Below are positions 9,263 through 19,233 of a DNA stretch of 64,000 nt, in pieces (the stretch's first letter is position 1; each line of letters starts with the position of its first letter). The stretch is from Kordiimonas lipolytica (GTDB lineage Bacteria > Pseudomonadota > Alphaproteobacteria > Sphingomonadales > Kordiimonadaceae). Both the position numbers and the translations under genes were made by a program. The stretch covers positions 62,001 through 126,000 of the forward strand of contig NZ_LRUB01000028.1 in NCBI RefSeq assembly GCF_001550065.1, written 5' to 3'. Below the pieces are notes generated by a model, which made no database searches, was not told the DNA's origin, and saw only the letters and a program-made list of their open reading frames with translations.

Positions 9263-10502
9263 AGCGAAGCACCTCCACGGGATCGAGCTTTGCGGCCCGG
9301 CGCGCCGGGAAATAGGCCGCCACCAGTGTCAATCCTGTCGCTATCACCACTGTTAGTCCAGCCTCCAAATAATCCACGACCGGATCCAGTGACGAGATAT
9401 AGCGCGCCGCCGGGTCGAACACCTGGATATTGAAAATCCACTCAACGAATGCAAGCAGGCTGTCAAAGCCGCCAATAACCGCCACCGAAAGCAATATTCC
9501 AAGACCAATACCTGTCATACCGACCATCAGGCCTACAGTTATGAAAATACGGTTGATGGACTTTGCTGTAGCGCCCATCGTACGCAGGATCGCGATATCC
9601 GCTGCCTTGTCCTTCACAAGCATGAAAAGGCTGGAGGATATATTGAACACGGCCACAATGATGATAAAGGTCATTACCACGAACATTGTAACCCGTTCGG
9701 TCTGCAAGGCTCCAACCAAGCTCTGGTTCAAGGACCGCCAGGTCCGAACATAGCCACGAGAACCCACTTTTTCGGTCAGGACAGGCAATAATGCATCCAC
9801 ATCATCGGGCGATGTCAGCATCAATTCAATGTTGCTGACCGTGTCTCCCAACCGGAAGAAGCGCTGGGCTTCCTCAAGTGGCATGCCGATAAAGCTCTCG
9901 TCGAATTGATAAACGCCGATCTCGACAACCGCCGCCACTGGATAGGAGAGATGCCTCAGCGTTGACCCGAATGGCGTGGCCACCGAGCTGGGGCTGACGA
10001 TCGTGACACTGTCTCCAGCCGTAACCCGCAGCCGGTTTGCCAGCTGCTTTCCAAGTACCAGACCGCCAATTTCAGGGGCATTTTCGATGCTGCCAGTAAC
10101 GGTGTGTGCAATGTTCAGTTTTTCGGCGCTGAAATACTCATCCGGTAATCCGCGGACAATCGCGCCCCAGGCTTCACCTTCCTTGGTGACCATAACCTGG
10201 GACTCACTGAAAGGCATAATCTTAACGATGCCATCAACACCTTCAATATCCCGGATAACATCCTGATAATTCTGAAGTTTCCCGCCGTATCCTTGAATAA
10301 GAACATGACCGTGATAACCGAGGATTTTGTCCATGAGTTCAGCGCGAAAGCCGTTCATCACTGACATGACAACCAGTAGCAGCATCACCCCAAGAGCAAT
10401 CGCTGTGACAGACAAAAGCGCCGTGACAGAGATGACCAGATCGCGCTTGCCACCCAAGATATAGCGGCGCGCTACCGACCATTCAAATCCTCGTGCTATC
10501 AC
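9255..10502 (-). CDS. lolC: Lipoprotein-releasing ABC transporter, membrane subunit (LolC/E family)
   Basis: Inner-membrane permease of the lipoprotein export machine. 415 residues with the family layout: a transmembrane helix near residues 23-50, a large periplasmic domain (about 50-265) and three C-terminal helices in an FtsX-like domain ending in VEVLRYE. Only one LolC/E-type gene is present, as in most alphaproteobacteria, where a single protein presumably forms a homodimer. It overlaps lolD by 8 bases and follows proS by 26 bases. Confidence 0.92.
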   Translation of the reverse strand: MIARGFEWSVARRYILGGKRDLVISVTALLSVTAIALGVMLLLVVMSVMNGFRAELMDKILGYHGHVLIQGYGGKLQNYQDVIRDIEGVDGIVKIMPFSESQVMVTKEGEAWGAIVRGLPDEYFSAEKLNIAHTVTGSIENAPEIGGLVLGKQLANRLRVTAGDSVTIVSPSSVATPFGSTLRHLSYPVAAVVEIGVYQFDESFIGMPLEEAQRFFRLGDTVSNIELMLTSPDDVDALLPVLTEKVGSRGYVRTWRSLNQSLVGALQTERVTMFVVMTFIIIVAVFNISSSLFMLVKDKAADIAILRTMGATAKSINRIFITVGLMVGMTGIGLGILLSVAVIGGFDSLLAFVEWIFNIQVFDPAARYISSLDPVVDYLEAGLTVVIATGLTLVAAYFPARRAAKLDPVEVLRYE

Positions 10503-10528
10503 CCGTCTCCCCCTTTTTTTCGGCTTTA

Positions 10529-11839
10529 TTATGCCGTCAGCTTGGCGACGGCCTCTTCTGGCGTCAATTCCACGCGCTCACCGCTCTTGCGGTTCTTCAA
10601 CTCCACCACACCATTCTTGAGGCCGCGCGGCCCAACTGCCAGTTGGTATGGTAGACCAACCAGGTCCATGTTCGCGAACTTGGCGCCCGCACCGCCATCT
10701 GTATCGTCATACAGAACATCAATACCCGCGGCTGTCAGGTCCTTGTAAAGCCTGTCACACGCCGCCGTGCAGTCGTCATCCTTGGTGCGCAGGTTCATCA
10801 AGCCTACTTTGAACGGGGCAACGGCCTCCGGCCATATGATGCCATTTTCGTCATGACACGCTTCAATGATGGCACCAACAAGGCGGGATACGCCAACACC
10901 GTATGACCCCATCTGCACAGGCACGGTTTCGCCATCCGGTCCCTGGACCGTTGCGTTCATCGGCTTGGAATATTTCTCGCCGAAGAAGAAGATGTGCCCT
11001 ACTTCGATGCCGCGACCTGTCACCAGGCCACTGGCATCCACAGGGCAGTTTTCAGCATCGTGAATTTCGTCAGTAGCCGCATAGTGGCTGGTCCATTCGT
11101 CAACAATCGGCTGCAAGTCTGCGCCGTCAGTTACTTCGACCATCGGATCGAGCTTATCAAACGCCTTGTCGAAGAAGACTTCGCTTTCGCCAGTTTCTGC
11201 AAGCACAATAAACTCGTGGCTCAGGTCACCGCCAATCGGGCCGGTATCAGCACGCATGGGGATCGCCTTCAGGCCCAAACGTGCGAATGTGCGCAGGTAG
11301 GCCACGAACATAGCGTTATAGGACTTCTGGCCATCTTCCGGCGTCAGGTCAAAGCTGTAAGCATCCTTCATCAGGAATTCACGACCGCGCATCACGCCAA
11401 AGCGTGGACGGCGCTCGTCGCGGAATTTCCATTGGATGTGGTAGAGATTCTTCGGCAGATCGCGATAGGATTTGATTTCACGGCGGAAAATATCCGTGAT
11501 CATTTCCTCGTTGGTCGGGCCATACAGCATCTTGCGACCATGGCGGTCTTCGATGCGCAGCATCTCGTCGCCGTAGTCGTCATAACGCCCACTTTCCACC
11601 CACAGGTCTGCCGCCTGGATAGTCGGCATCAGCACTTCCTGCGCGCCTGCCGCATCCTGTTCTTCACGAACGATCTGCTCAATCTTTTTGAGAACCTTAA
11701 GCCCCAGCGGCAGCCAGCTATAGATACCCGCAGCGCCTTGACGGATCATACCAGCACGCAGCATCAGTCGGTGCGACGCAATCTGCGCATCAGCAGGGGT
11801 TTCTTTAAGAGTGGGCAAAAAATAACGGCTTAAACGCAT
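10529..11839 (-). CDS. proS: Prolyl-tRNA synthetase, short type without editing insertion
   Basis: Class II synthetase charging tRNA-Pro. 436 residues; the bacterial ProRS with the INS editing domain is about 570. Motif 2 ([20 protein letters not shown], 139-158) and motif 3 ([10 protein letters not shown], 311-320) are intact, but only about 60-100 residues lie between the catalytic halves where INS would sit. The C-terminal anticodon-binding domain is present. This form is characteristic of alphaproteobacteria. The gene follows a 438-base gap, so it should have its own promoter and lead proS-lolC-lolD. Confidence 0.97.
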   Translation of the reverse strand: MRLSRYFLPTLKETPADAQIASHRLMLRAGMIRQGAAGIYSWLPLGLKVLKKIEQIVREEQDAAGAQEVLMPTIQAADLWVESGRYDDYGDEMLRIEDRHGRKMLYGPTNEEMITDIFRREIKSYRDLPKNLYHIQWKFRDERRPRFGVMRGREFLMKDAYSFDLTPEDGQKSYNAMFVAYLRTFARLGLKAIPMRADTGPIGGDLSHEFIVLAETGESEVFFDKAFDKLDPMVEVTDGADLQPIVDEWTSHYAATDEIHDAENCPVDASGLVTGRGIEVGHIFFFGEKYSKPMNATVQGPDGETVPVQMGSYGVGVSRLVGAIIEACHDENGIIWPEAVAPFKVGLMNLRTKDDDCTAACDRLYKDLTAAGIDVLYDDTDGGAGAKFANMDLVGLPYQLAVGPRGLKNGVVELKNRKSGERVELTPEEAVAKLTA

Positions 11840-12277
11840 GGTGGCTTTTATCTCTTGTTTGAAACGAGGTTAATGGCGCTGCGGCAGCACCGAAAGTCTT
11901 TGTTTCTTTTGCCGTTCAGCCTGCGGAATAGCAATGGTTTCTTTCATTTTTTTGCGCCAGCAAGCGCCTTGAGGAAGTAATTTCTCACCACCTAAGGCAG
12001 TGTCTCGCCCCAATTGTTGCAGCCATGCAACATAGAGCAGAAAGAAACACAATATCTAGTAGCCACACACGCGTTCAATTGATGACAATCATCAAATGTT
12101 TCCATAGCTTCTCTCAGACGCAGAGCTGAACGGTTCACGCATTATGTGGTCCATGCTCAGGGAGGACTTTGCGCATATATATTAGAAACGGGCTCTAAAA
12201 AAATCGCTCGTTCATATATTAAAGAAAAGCAAGGCTTAGCGGCCTTGCTTTTTTATTGGCTGATTGATGGAGCGACG
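11840..12277. other. Intergenic region between proS and the DUF1467 gene
   Basis: The largest gene-free stretch in the window. It holds the terminator at 12227-12254, a short inverted repeat TTGATG/CATCAA at 12079-12095 and, by position, the proS promoter. A 60-codon minus-strand frame at 11870-12052 has no ribosome site or protein-like character. I see no other gene here; a small RNA cannot be excluded. Confidence 0.6.
12227..12254 (-). terminator. Terminator after the DUF1467 gene, bidirectional in form
   Basis: Stem GCAAGGC / GCCTTGC with a 6-base loop; T-rich tracts follow on both strands. It lies 24 bases after the stop of the DUF1467 gene and closes the long minus-strand transcript coming from the nuo end. 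Confidence 0.8.
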
Positions 12278-12532
12278 TCAGCGCACTTGATCTCGGAATG
12301 AAATCCATCCAGATGTGGCGACAAAATAGTAGCCTACTGTCAGAGCGGCTGCGATCAGAGATGTAACAATGATCTTCTTCTTGAGGTTGGGGTTGGCAGG
12401 TGCGCCCGGTTCAGTCCCTTCCGTAACGCCTTCTTCCGTCTCGTGCTGAGAGCGGACGCCCCATGGCAGCACTGCGAAAAACACCAGCCACCAGGCAACT
12501 ACATATACCAGAATGATCGTTGGGATACCCAT
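12278..12532 (-). CDS. DUF1467 family small membrane protein
   Basis: 84 residues with two predicted transmembrane helices: about residues 4-24 (IILVYVVAWWLVFFAVLPWG) and about 52-72. A charged Gly/Glu/Pro-rich loop (VRSQHETEEG onward) joins them. The GVRSQ motif after the first helix is typical of DUF1467, a family of unknown function found almost only in alphaproteobacteria and usually placed, as here, between mce and proS. It starts 3 bases after the mce stop and is the last gene of the rnj-mce transcript. Confidence 0.88.
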   Translation of the reverse strand: MGIPTIILVYVVAWWLVFFAVLPWGVRSQHETEEGVTEGTEPGAPANPNLKKKIIVTSLIAAALTVGYYFVATSGWISFRDQVR

Positions 12533-12535
12533 GCC

Positions 12536-12940
12536 TCAAACCTCCTCAAGTTCCACAAGTGTGCCGCAGAAGTCCTTGGGATGCAGAAACAGGACAGGTT
12601 TGCCGTGCGCACCTGTTTTGGGTTCGCCGTCCCCAAGAATTCTAGCACCTTCAGCAACCAGCTTGTCACGAGCAGCAATGATATCTTCGACTTCATAGCA
12701 AACATGGTGCATGCCACCGGCAGCGTTCTTTTCGAGAAACTTGGCAATCGGCGAGTCGCTTCCCAGCGGATGCAACAGCTCGATCTTCGTATTCGGCAGT
12801 TCCACAAACACGGTGGTCACACCGTGATCCGGCAGGTCTACAGCCTCCGATACCGTCGCCCCCAAAGTATTGCGATAAGTGCCCGCTGCTGCTGCAAGGT
12901 CCGGCACCACAATGGCCACATGGTTCAAACGACCAATCAT
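12536..12940 (-). CDS. mce: Methylmalonyl-CoA epimerase
   Basis: Interconverts (S)- and (R)-methylmalonyl-CoA, linking propionyl-CoA carboxylase to the mutase encoded at the other end of this window. 134 residues, a complete VOC-fold protein with two beta-alpha-beta-beta-beta modules. Candidate metal ligands are His7 (LNHVAIVV), one of His78/79 (GGMHHVCYEV) and Glu130 (GTLVELEEV). It sits 10 bases after the rnj stop and 3 bases before the DUF1467 gene. Confidence 0.95.
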   Translation of the reverse strand: MIGRLNHVAIVVPDLAAAAGTYRNTLGATVSEAVDLPDHGVTTVFVELPNTKIELLHPLGSDSPIAKFLEKNAAGGMHHVCYEVEDIIAARDKLVAEGARILGDGEPKTGAHGKPVLFLHPKDFCGTLVELEEV

Positions 12941-12950
12941 GCTTCTCTCC

Positions 12951-14630
12951 CTAACTGAACTCTAACTCGTCCTGGCGGTTGATCAGAACTGCAACGCCGG
13001 GATTCTTACCAATTTCACGTCGGCAAAACCGCCGGATACCGATCCGCACCACCTCTTCCACGAACATATCGCTCTGGCGGTCTGCCCGCTTCATGCGCTC
13101 AATCGCGGTTTCAACGGCATCTACCATGCCGTCATAGAAACTTTCGTCATCCGCCCGCGGCAGACCAAGAGGCGCCATTAGCGGTTCGGCCGCTAACCCA
13201 CCATCATCGGCGAACACAAGGCTGACGGATACAAATCCATTATGGGATGCGCGCCTGCGGTCTGCGATTGCGGCATCCTCGAAAGACACCACTTCAGTGC
13301 CATCCAGTACAAGGCGGCCAAAAGGCGCTTCGTCAACCAGCTTGACACCCTTTCTGCTTATCTCGATGACATCACCGTTCTTGGGCACAATCGTGTGCTT
13401 GACGCCCAGTTCGCGCGCCAGCTTGGCGTGACGCAGCAAATGCCGTGCCTCACCGTGGACTGGAATCGCAGTATGAGGCTTCGTCCATTCATACATCTTG
13501 GCAAGCTCAGCCCGCCCCGGGTGCCCGGACACGTGAACAAAGGCATCCTTTTCGGTAATCACATTGACGCCCTTGGTGGCCAACTGATTAAAAAGCTGGC
13601 CAAGAACCAACTCGTTGCCCGGAATGATCTTTGAGGAAAAGATTACATTGTCATCAGGACTAAGCTGCAAGTGCTTGTGATCATCGCGCGCGATGCGAGC
13701 AATAGCGGCGCGCGGTTCGCCCTGACATCCCGTGCATGCAATCAACACTTCGTCCTTGGGCAGATAATCTGCATCTTCTTCGTCCACGAGGGGTGGGAAG
13801 TCCTGAAGGTAACCAGTGGCCTTAGCGGCCTTGACCACACGCTCCATGGAGCGGCCCAGTAGCACCAAGCGTCGGCCGGTGGCTTTGGCCACTTCGCCGA
13901 TGGTCTCCAGCCGCGCTACATTGGATGCAAATGTCGTGACAACAACCCTGTTCTTAAGCCCGGCCACAATTTGCTTGAGGCTTTCACGAACGGCTGCCTC
14001 AGATCCTGACTCGGTAGGATTGAAAACATTCGTGCTGTCTCCCACAAGGGCCAGTACCCCCTCTTCGCCCATAGCGGATAGCACGGGGCTTGGGCAGGCA
14101 GGGCCAATCAGCGGTCTGTCATCAAGCTTCCAATCGCCAGTATGAAATATCGTACCCACGGATGTTTTGATCGACAGGCCATGCCCTTCTGCGATGGAGT
14201 GCGCCAGTGGCACATACTGAACCTCGAATGGGTCAAGATTGATGGGGTCAAGGCCATCGACCACATAAAGCGGCACCTGGTCAAGAAGGCCAGCTTCGGC
14301 AAGCTTGCCTTTCACAAGTTCAGCGGTAAACGGTGTTGCATAAACGGGGCACTGGAACCTTTCCCATAGGTAAGGCACGGCGCCAATATGATCTTCATGC
14401 CCATGCGTCAGCACCAAGCCCACAAGATCATCCTGTTCGTCTTCGATAAACTCAGGGTCAGGGAACACAAGGTCAACGCCGGGCAGGAAATTGTCGGCGA
14501 AGCTCATGCCGCAATCCACCATCAACCATTTGCCTTTATGGCCATAAAGGTTCAGGTTCATGCCGATTTCGCCAGAGCCGCCTAGAGGCAGGAACAGCAG
14601 CCGTTCGTCGCTTTTGCGCATATATCCCAT
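12951..14630 (-). CDS. rnj: Ribonuclease J
   Basis: Metallo-beta-lactamase/beta-CASP ribonuclease with 5'-3' exonuclease and endonuclease activity, used in rRNA maturation and mRNA decay. 559 residues. The metal-binding HGHEDH motif is at 76-81, with VHVSGHPGRAE and PVHGEARHL marking the beta-CASP and later metal motifs; a C-terminal domain follows. The ATG at 14630 lies next to the coaX stop; ATG 14621 is also possible. It belongs to the birA-coaX-rnj-mce run. Confidence 0.96.
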   Translation of the reverse strand: MGYMRKSDERLLFLPLGGSGEIGMNLNLYGHKGKWLMVDCGMSFADNFLPGVDLVFPDPEFIEDEQDDLVGLVLTHGHEDHIGAVPYLWERFQCPVYATPFTAELVKGKLAEAGLLDQVPLYVVDGLDPINLDPFEVQYVPLAHSIAEGHGLSIKTSVGTIFHTGDWKLDDRPLIGPACPSPVLSAMGEEGVLALVGDSTNVFNPTESGSEAAVRESLKQIVAGLKNRVVVTTFASNVARLETIGEVAKATGRRLVLLGRSMERVVKAAKATGYLQDFPPLVDEEDADYLPKDEVLIACTGCQGEPRAAIARIARDDHKHLQLSPDDNVIFSSKIIPGNELVLGQLFNQLATKGVNVITEKDAFVHVSGHPGRAELAKMYEWTKPHTAIPVHGEARHLLRHAKLARELGVKHTIVPKNGDVIEISRKGVKLVDEAPFGRLVLDGTEVVSFEDAAIADRRRASHNGFVSVSLVFADDGGLAAEPLMAPLGLPRADDESFYDGMVDAVETAIERMKRADRQSDMFVEEVVRIGIRRFCRREIGKNPGVAVLINRQDELEFS

Positions 14631-14631
14631 A

Positions 14632-15420
14632 TCAGCCTGCGTCCGGTCTGTTGCGTTCGAAAATCAGGCGTAAGCCCTGCAGCGTCATCTCGCCTGCCAC
14701 CTCATCAATAGCGTTGGTCCGGTTTGCAAACACAGGCGCAAGGCCGCCTGTGGCCAATACTTTCATATTGCCGCCATGTTCGGCCTTCAGGCGCGCGACC
14801 AATCCTTCAATCATGCTGACATAGCCCCAGAACACGCCGGATTGCATCGCCTCCTGCGTGGTCTTGCCGGTCACAGCCTTGCCTTCCTTGGGCGCTTCAA
14901 CGGCGATACGCGGCAGTTTTGCTGCGGCCAGGTGAAGAGCACGAAGGCTTAGGTTGATGCCCGGGCAGATCACACCCCCCAGATAAGCGCCATCAGCCCC
15001 CACAATATCGAAGGTCGTTGCCGTTCCAAAATCCACCACAATCAAGGGGCCGCCGTAAAGCGCATGGCCAGCTACGGCATTCACCAAGCGGTCAGCCCCC
15101 ACTTCGCGCGGATTAGTGACCTGGATATCGACGCCCAGGTCAACATTCTCATCCCCAACAACCAGCGGCTCGCAGCCAAAATATTTCTTGCAAAGCTGGG
15201 TCAACGGCCAAACAACCTGCGGCACGACGCTGGCAATAATCGCACCAGAAACGGTTTCCGGAGACCTGCCCGAAAGCGCCATCAGATTGGAAATCCAAAC
15301 CATATATTCGTCAACGGTACGCTGATCTCCTGTCGATATCCGCCACTGTTCGACAATGTCGTGGCCGTCTATCAGCGCGAAAACCGTATTGGTGTTGCCT
15401 GCGTCAATGGTTAAAAGCAT
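14632..15420 (-). CDS. coaX: Type III pantothenate kinase
   Basis: First step of coenzyme A synthesis, phosphorylating pantothenate. 262 residues with the ASKHA-fold motifs of type III enzymes: DAGNT (residues 6-10), GADRLVNAVAG, DFGTATTFD, GGVICPGI and the late ATGGLAP. Type III enzymes are insensitive to CoA feedback and need a monovalent cation. It follows birA by 12 bases and its stop touches the rnj start. I see no other coaA-like gene in the window. Confidence 0.96.
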   Translation of the reverse strand: MLLTIDAGNTNTVFALIDGHDIVEQWRISTGDQRTVDEYMVWISNLMALSGRSPETVSGAIIASVVPQVVWPLTQLCKKYFGCEPLVVGDENVDLGVDIQVTNPREVGADRLVNAVAGHALYGGPLIVVDFGTATTFDIVGADGAYLGGVICPGINLSLRALHLAAAKLPRIAVEAPKEGKAVTGKTTQEAMQSGVFWGYVSMIEGLVARLKAEHGGNMKVLATGGLAPVFANRTNAIDEVAGEMTLQGLRLIFERNRPDAG

Positions 15421-15432
15421 AAGGAAATTCCT

Positions 15433-16218
15433 CTATTCCACCCGCTCGACCGGAAAAACATCCCCTGCATATAGGCGTTTTTCACTGCCGTCGTCCAGTC
15501 TGGCAATCAATGCACCGTCATCAGATAGCCCGATCAGTGTCGCGGTGAAGGTCTCATCATGAGTCCTGAGCTCCCGCTTTTGCCCCAAACCCCAGGAATG
15601 CTCAGTCCATTCGCGCGCAACGGCTGCGAAATCGTTCACCTTCCAGGCATCGATGCGGGCACATAACTTTTCCGCGAGGAGTGAAATTGCTTCCTTCACC
15701 GCAACCTCGCGGCCCGTGGCATCCAGAAGCGATGTTGCCCCAAAGGCAGCGTCATCCGGGAAATGCACCAGATTCATCCCGATGCCGATAATGACATAGT
15801 CCAGAGCGCCGCCATGCTTGGCACTGCTTTCTATCAGCACGCCACTGGCTTTGCGCTCACCGATCAGGATGTCGTTTGGCCACTTGCACTGAACGAGGTC
15901 CGCCGGCGCGCCCAGACCGACAAATGTATCGCGAACCGCTAGCGCAACGATAAACGGCAGTGCCGCCATATCCTGGGGCTGAATGCTTGGCCGAAACAAA
16001 AGGGACGCATAGAGGTTCCCACTTTTTGAAGTCCAGGAACGCCCGCGTCGGCCGCGGCCGGCGGTTTGTTCTCCGGCTATTACCCACAGCGGGCCCTGCT
16101 CGCCGGCAGATGCAAGCTCAGCAGCACGCGCATTTGTGCTGTCGCACGCTTCATAGAAGAAGGCCCCGACGCCATTCGGCATCGAGGCCCCCCAATCTTG
16201 ATAGTCGCTAAGTGCCAC
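15433..16218 (-). CDS. birA: Biotin-[acetyl-CoA-carboxylase] ligase, single-domain type
   Basis: Attaches biotin to carboxylase carrier proteins through biotinyl-AMP. 261 residues with the ligase motifs GRGRRGRSW and KWPNDILIGERKASGVLIE and a C-terminal SH3-like domain. The N-terminal helix-turn-helix of E. coli BirA is absent, so it cannot be the DNA-binding biotin repressor. The start is GTG, overlapping the nuoN stop by one base (TAGTG), so it is coupled to the nuo operon, an arrangement common in alphaproteobacteria. Confidence 0.95.
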   Translation of the reverse strand: MALSDYQDWGASMPNGVGAFFYEACDSTNARAAELASAGEQGPLWVIAGEQTAGRGRRGRSWTSKSGNLYASLLFRPSIQPQDMAALPFIVALAVRDTFVGLGAPADLVQCKWPNDILIGERKASGVLIESSAKHGGALDYVIIGIGMNLVHFPDDAAFGATSLLDATGREVAVKEAISLLAEKLCARIDAWKVNDFAAVAREWTEHSWGLGQKRELRTHDETFTATLIGLSDDGALIARLDDGSEKRLYAGDVFPVERVE

Positions 16219-17672
16219 TAAAACAGCAGGGACTGGGCGGCCCAGCCCGCTGCAGTTACCAAAGGTGCAATCAGCACAAAATAGCTGACGGGCGAGTTGA
16301 TCAGCGCGCTAACACCAATCACCAGGCTGATGCCGCTGCCCTGCCCGCCTTCGAACGCAGGCGCAGGGTCGTCAAAGAACATCACCTTGATGATGCGGAT
16401 ATAATAAAAAGCGCCAACAACACTGGTGAGCACACCAATGATGGCAAGCGGTACAAGGCCTGCCTCTACGGCTGCCAGGAACACATACCACTTGCCCCAG
16501 AAACCTGCCAGAAGCGGAATACCGGCCAGCGAGAACATGAAGATCGCAATACCAATCGCCAGCGGCAGATTGCTCTGGCTCAAGCCAGACAGATCAGAAA
16601 TATCTTCCACCATGCCGTTGGAACGGCGCATGCACAGGATCGCCCCGAAGGTGCCCAGCGTCATGGTCAGGTAGATGGCGATATAGATCAGCAGTGCTTC
16701 AACACCCGCCTGGGTGCCAGCGGCCAGACCAACAAGTGCATATCCAACGTGACCAATGCTTGAGTAAGCCATCAGGCGTTTGATGTTGGTTTGAACAAGC
16801 GCAACGAAGGCACCCACCAGCATGGAAGCGATGGAGATGAAAACAATCACCTGCTGCCATTCCTGAACCATACCAGGGAACGCGCCAATCAGCACGCGAA
16901 CAAGCAGTGCGAGCGCGGCAACTTTTGGTGCGGCGGCAAAGAAGGCAGTTACAGGCGTTGGCGACCCTTCATATACATCTGGCGTCCACATATGGAACGG
17001 CACTGCGGAAATCTTGAAGGCAAGGCCCGCCATCAGGAACACCATGCCGACAACCACGCCCATAGACGTGCTTTCCTGGCCCTTGAGGGTGGATGCGAGA
17101 AGGTCGAAGTCCACGGTGCCAGCAAAGCCATATACCAGCGATACGCCATAAAGCAGCATGCCAGATGACAACGCGCCCAGCACGAAATACTTCAGGCCAG
17201 CCTCGGTCGACCGCGTGCGGTCCCTGTTCATCGCCGCCAGCACATAAAGCGACAGGCTCTGAAGCTCTAGGCCAACATAAAGCGTCATCATGTTATTCGA
17301 GGAGATCATCACCATCATGCCAAGCGTGGCAAGAAGGATCAGGATCGGATACTCGAACTTGGCGATGTTGTGGCTCTTCATGAAGCCGCCAGACATCAGG
17401 ATCGCGACGACTGAACCTGCCAACACCAATAGCTTGGTGAACACAGCGAAGCTGTCAGTCACAAACATACCGCCGAATGTCAGTTGGCGTTCACCACCAA
17501 CCTGGGTCAGCATCACTGCTGCCGCAGCCACCAGAAGCAGGATGGCGAGGTTAGAGACCTGGCCATAGCTTTTGTCGCCCTGAAACACGCCAAGCATCAG
17601 CAGCACCATCGCGCCAATTGCCAGCAGAATTTCCGGCATCACGGGTACGAGGGTTGGAATTTCACCGGTCAT
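16218..17672 (-). CDS. nuoN: NADH-quinone oxidoreductase subunit N
   Basis: Antiporter-like membrane subunit of complex I, forming one of the proton channels of the membrane arm. 484 residues, almost all hydrophobic, with about 14 helices. The central proton_antipo_M domain contains the conserved Lys-bearing stretch FLMAGLAFKISAVPFHMWTP. Last nuo gene; its stop overlaps the birA GTG and it starts 13 bases after nuoM. Confidence 0.97.
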   Translation of the reverse strand: MTGEIPTLVPVMPEILLAIGAMVLLMLGVFQGDKSYGQVSNLAILLLVAAAAVMLTQVGGERQLTFGGMFVTDSFAVFTKLLVLAGSVVAILMSGGFMKSHNIAKFEYPILILLATLGMMVMISSNNMMTLYVGLELQSLSLYVLAAMNRDRTRSTEAGLKYFVLGALSSGMLLYGVSLVYGFAGTVDFDLLASTLKGQESTSMGVVVGMVFLMAGLAFKISAVPFHMWTPDVYEGSPTPVTAFFAAAPKVAALALLVRVLIGAFPGMVQEWQQVIVFISIASMLVGAFVALVQTNIKRLMAYSSIGHVGYALVGLAAGTQAGVEALLIYIAIYLTMTLGTFGAILCMRRSNGMVEDISDLSGLSQSNLPLAIGIAIFMFSLAGIPLLAGFWGKWYVFLAAVEAGLVPLAIIGVLTSVVGAFYYIRIIKVMFFDDPAPAFEGGQGSGISLVIGVSALINSPVSYFVLIAPLVTAAGWAAQSLLF

Positions 17673-17685
17673 CGGTTTGTACTCC

Positions 17686-19215
17686 TTAACGTGCTGCAGC
17701 AGCAGAGGTGGTCACACCTTCCGCATGCTCGGCTGCAGATGAAAAATCAGTTTGGATGAGGTGCTCGACAGACGCGTGGATCGGCTCCAGGAAGCTGTTC
17801 GGGTAAATACCCATCCAGAACACCACAATCAGAAGCGGCAGGAAGATCAATTTCTCCCGCAGCGTCAGGTCGGGCATAGCCTTCACATCGTCTTTGTCCA
17901 ACTCACCGAATACAAGGCGGCGAACCAGGTAAAGCATATAGGCAGCGCCGAGCACAACGCCTGTGGCAGCGCCAAAGGCAACCCAGCTGTTGTACGCATA
18001 TGCCCCGTTCAGCACCAGGAATTCGCCAATGAAGCCGCTTGTGCCAGGCAGGCCGACAGACGCCATCGAGAAGATCACAAAAATCGTGGCGTAAATCTTC
18101 ATATTGACCGACAGGCCGCCATACCGGCTGATTTCGCGGGTATGCAGGCGGTCATAAATCACGCCCACACAAAGGAACAATGCACCAGACACAATACCGT
18201 GGCTCAGCATGGTGAAGATCGCGCCTTCAATGCCGTTGGCATTCAGGATGAAGATACCGATCGTCACAAAGCCCATATGAGCAACTGAAGAGTAAGCGAT
18301 CAGCTTTTTGATGTCTTCCTGCACCAGTGCCACCAGCGATGTGTAGACGATGGCAACAATCGACAGGGCAAACACAAGCCATGCGAAATGCTCGCTTGCC
18401 TCAGGGAACATCGGGAGGCTGAACCGCAGGAAGCCGTATCCGCCCATCTTCAGAAGAACACCAGCCAGGATCACAGAACCACCGGTTGGTGCCTGTACGT
18501 GCGCGTCCGGCAGCCAGGTGTGAACCGGCCACATCGGCATTTTCACTGCGAAGGACGCGAAGAACGCAAGCCATAGCCAGTTCTGAACATCGGCTGCGAA
18601 CTCGTGGTTCATCAGCATCGGAATGTCGGTCGTACCGGTTTCTACATACATGTAGAACACAGCCACCAGCATCAGAACGGAGCCCAGAAGCGTATAGAGG
18701 AAGAACTTGAACGCAGCATAAATCCGGTTCAAACCACCCCACACACCGATCAGCAGATACATCGGGATCAAGCCGCCTTCGAAGAAGACATAGAAGAGGA
18801 AGATGTCGAGTGCGGTAAACACACCGATCATCAGCGTCTCAAGCAGCAGGAAGGCAATCATATATTCCTTCACGCGCGTCTCAATGCTTTCCCAGCTAGA
18901 CAGGATCACGATTGGCATCAGGAAGGCCGTCAGCACCACGAACAGCATGGAAATACCGTCCACGCCAACATAGTAGCTGATGTCCCCTACCCAGTTGTAA
19001 CGCTCCTCGAACTGGAAGTCCGCGCTGGAGCTGTCGAAACCGACCCACAGGAAAATGCTGAGGATAAAGGTGGAGATTGTTGCCAAAAGCGCAACCTGAC
19101 GGATGTTCCGTTTTTCGATCTCTTTGTCCTGATGCCGAATGATCAGAATAAGAGCGGACCCCAAGAGCGGGATCAGCATCATCAGGCTGAGCAGGTTATT
19201 CGAGAAAAATTCCAT
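17686..19215 (-). CDS. nuoM: NADH-quinone oxidoreductase subunit M
   Basis: Antiporter-like proton-channel subunit of complex I. 509 residues. [18 protein letters not shown] and [19 protein letters not shown] carry the conserved Glu and Lys/His residues of the half-channels, and [20 protein letters not shown] is the signature of the family. The gene lies between nuoL (18 bases) and nuoN (13 bases). Confidence 0.97.
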   Translation of the reverse strand: MEFFSNNLLSLMMLIPLLGSALILIIRHQDKEIEKRNIRQVALLATISTFILSIFLWVGFDSSSADFQFEERYNWVGDISYYVGVDGISMLFVVLTAFLMPIVILSSWESIETRVKEYMIAFLLLETLMIGVFTALDIFLFYVFFEGGLIPMYLLIGVWGGLNRIYAAFKFFLYTLLGSVLMLVAVFYMYVETGTTDIPMLMNHEFAADVQNWLWLAFFASFAVKMPMWPVHTWLPDAHVQAPTGGSVILAGVLLKMGGYGFLRFSLPMFPEASEHFAWLVFALSIVAIVYTSLVALVQEDIKKLIAYSSVAHMGFVTIGIFILNANGIEGAIFTMLSHGIVSGALFLCVGVIYDRLHTREISRYGGLSVNMKIYATIFVIFSMASVGLPGTSGFIGEFLVLNGAYAYNSWVAFGAATGVVLGAAYMLYLVRRLVFGELDKDDVKAMPDLTLREKLIFLPLLIVVFWMGIYPNSFLEPIHASVEHLIQTDFSSAAEHAEGVTTSAAAAR

Positions 19216-19233
19216 TTTACTTATCCCCTGCCC

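Noticed and set aside
11870..12052. 60-codon minus-strand frame before proS
   Set aside because: No ribosome site, basic low-information sequence, no family resemblance.
15433..16218. birA as a biotin-operon repressor
   Set aside because: There is no N-terminal helix-turn-helix; only the ligase domains are present.
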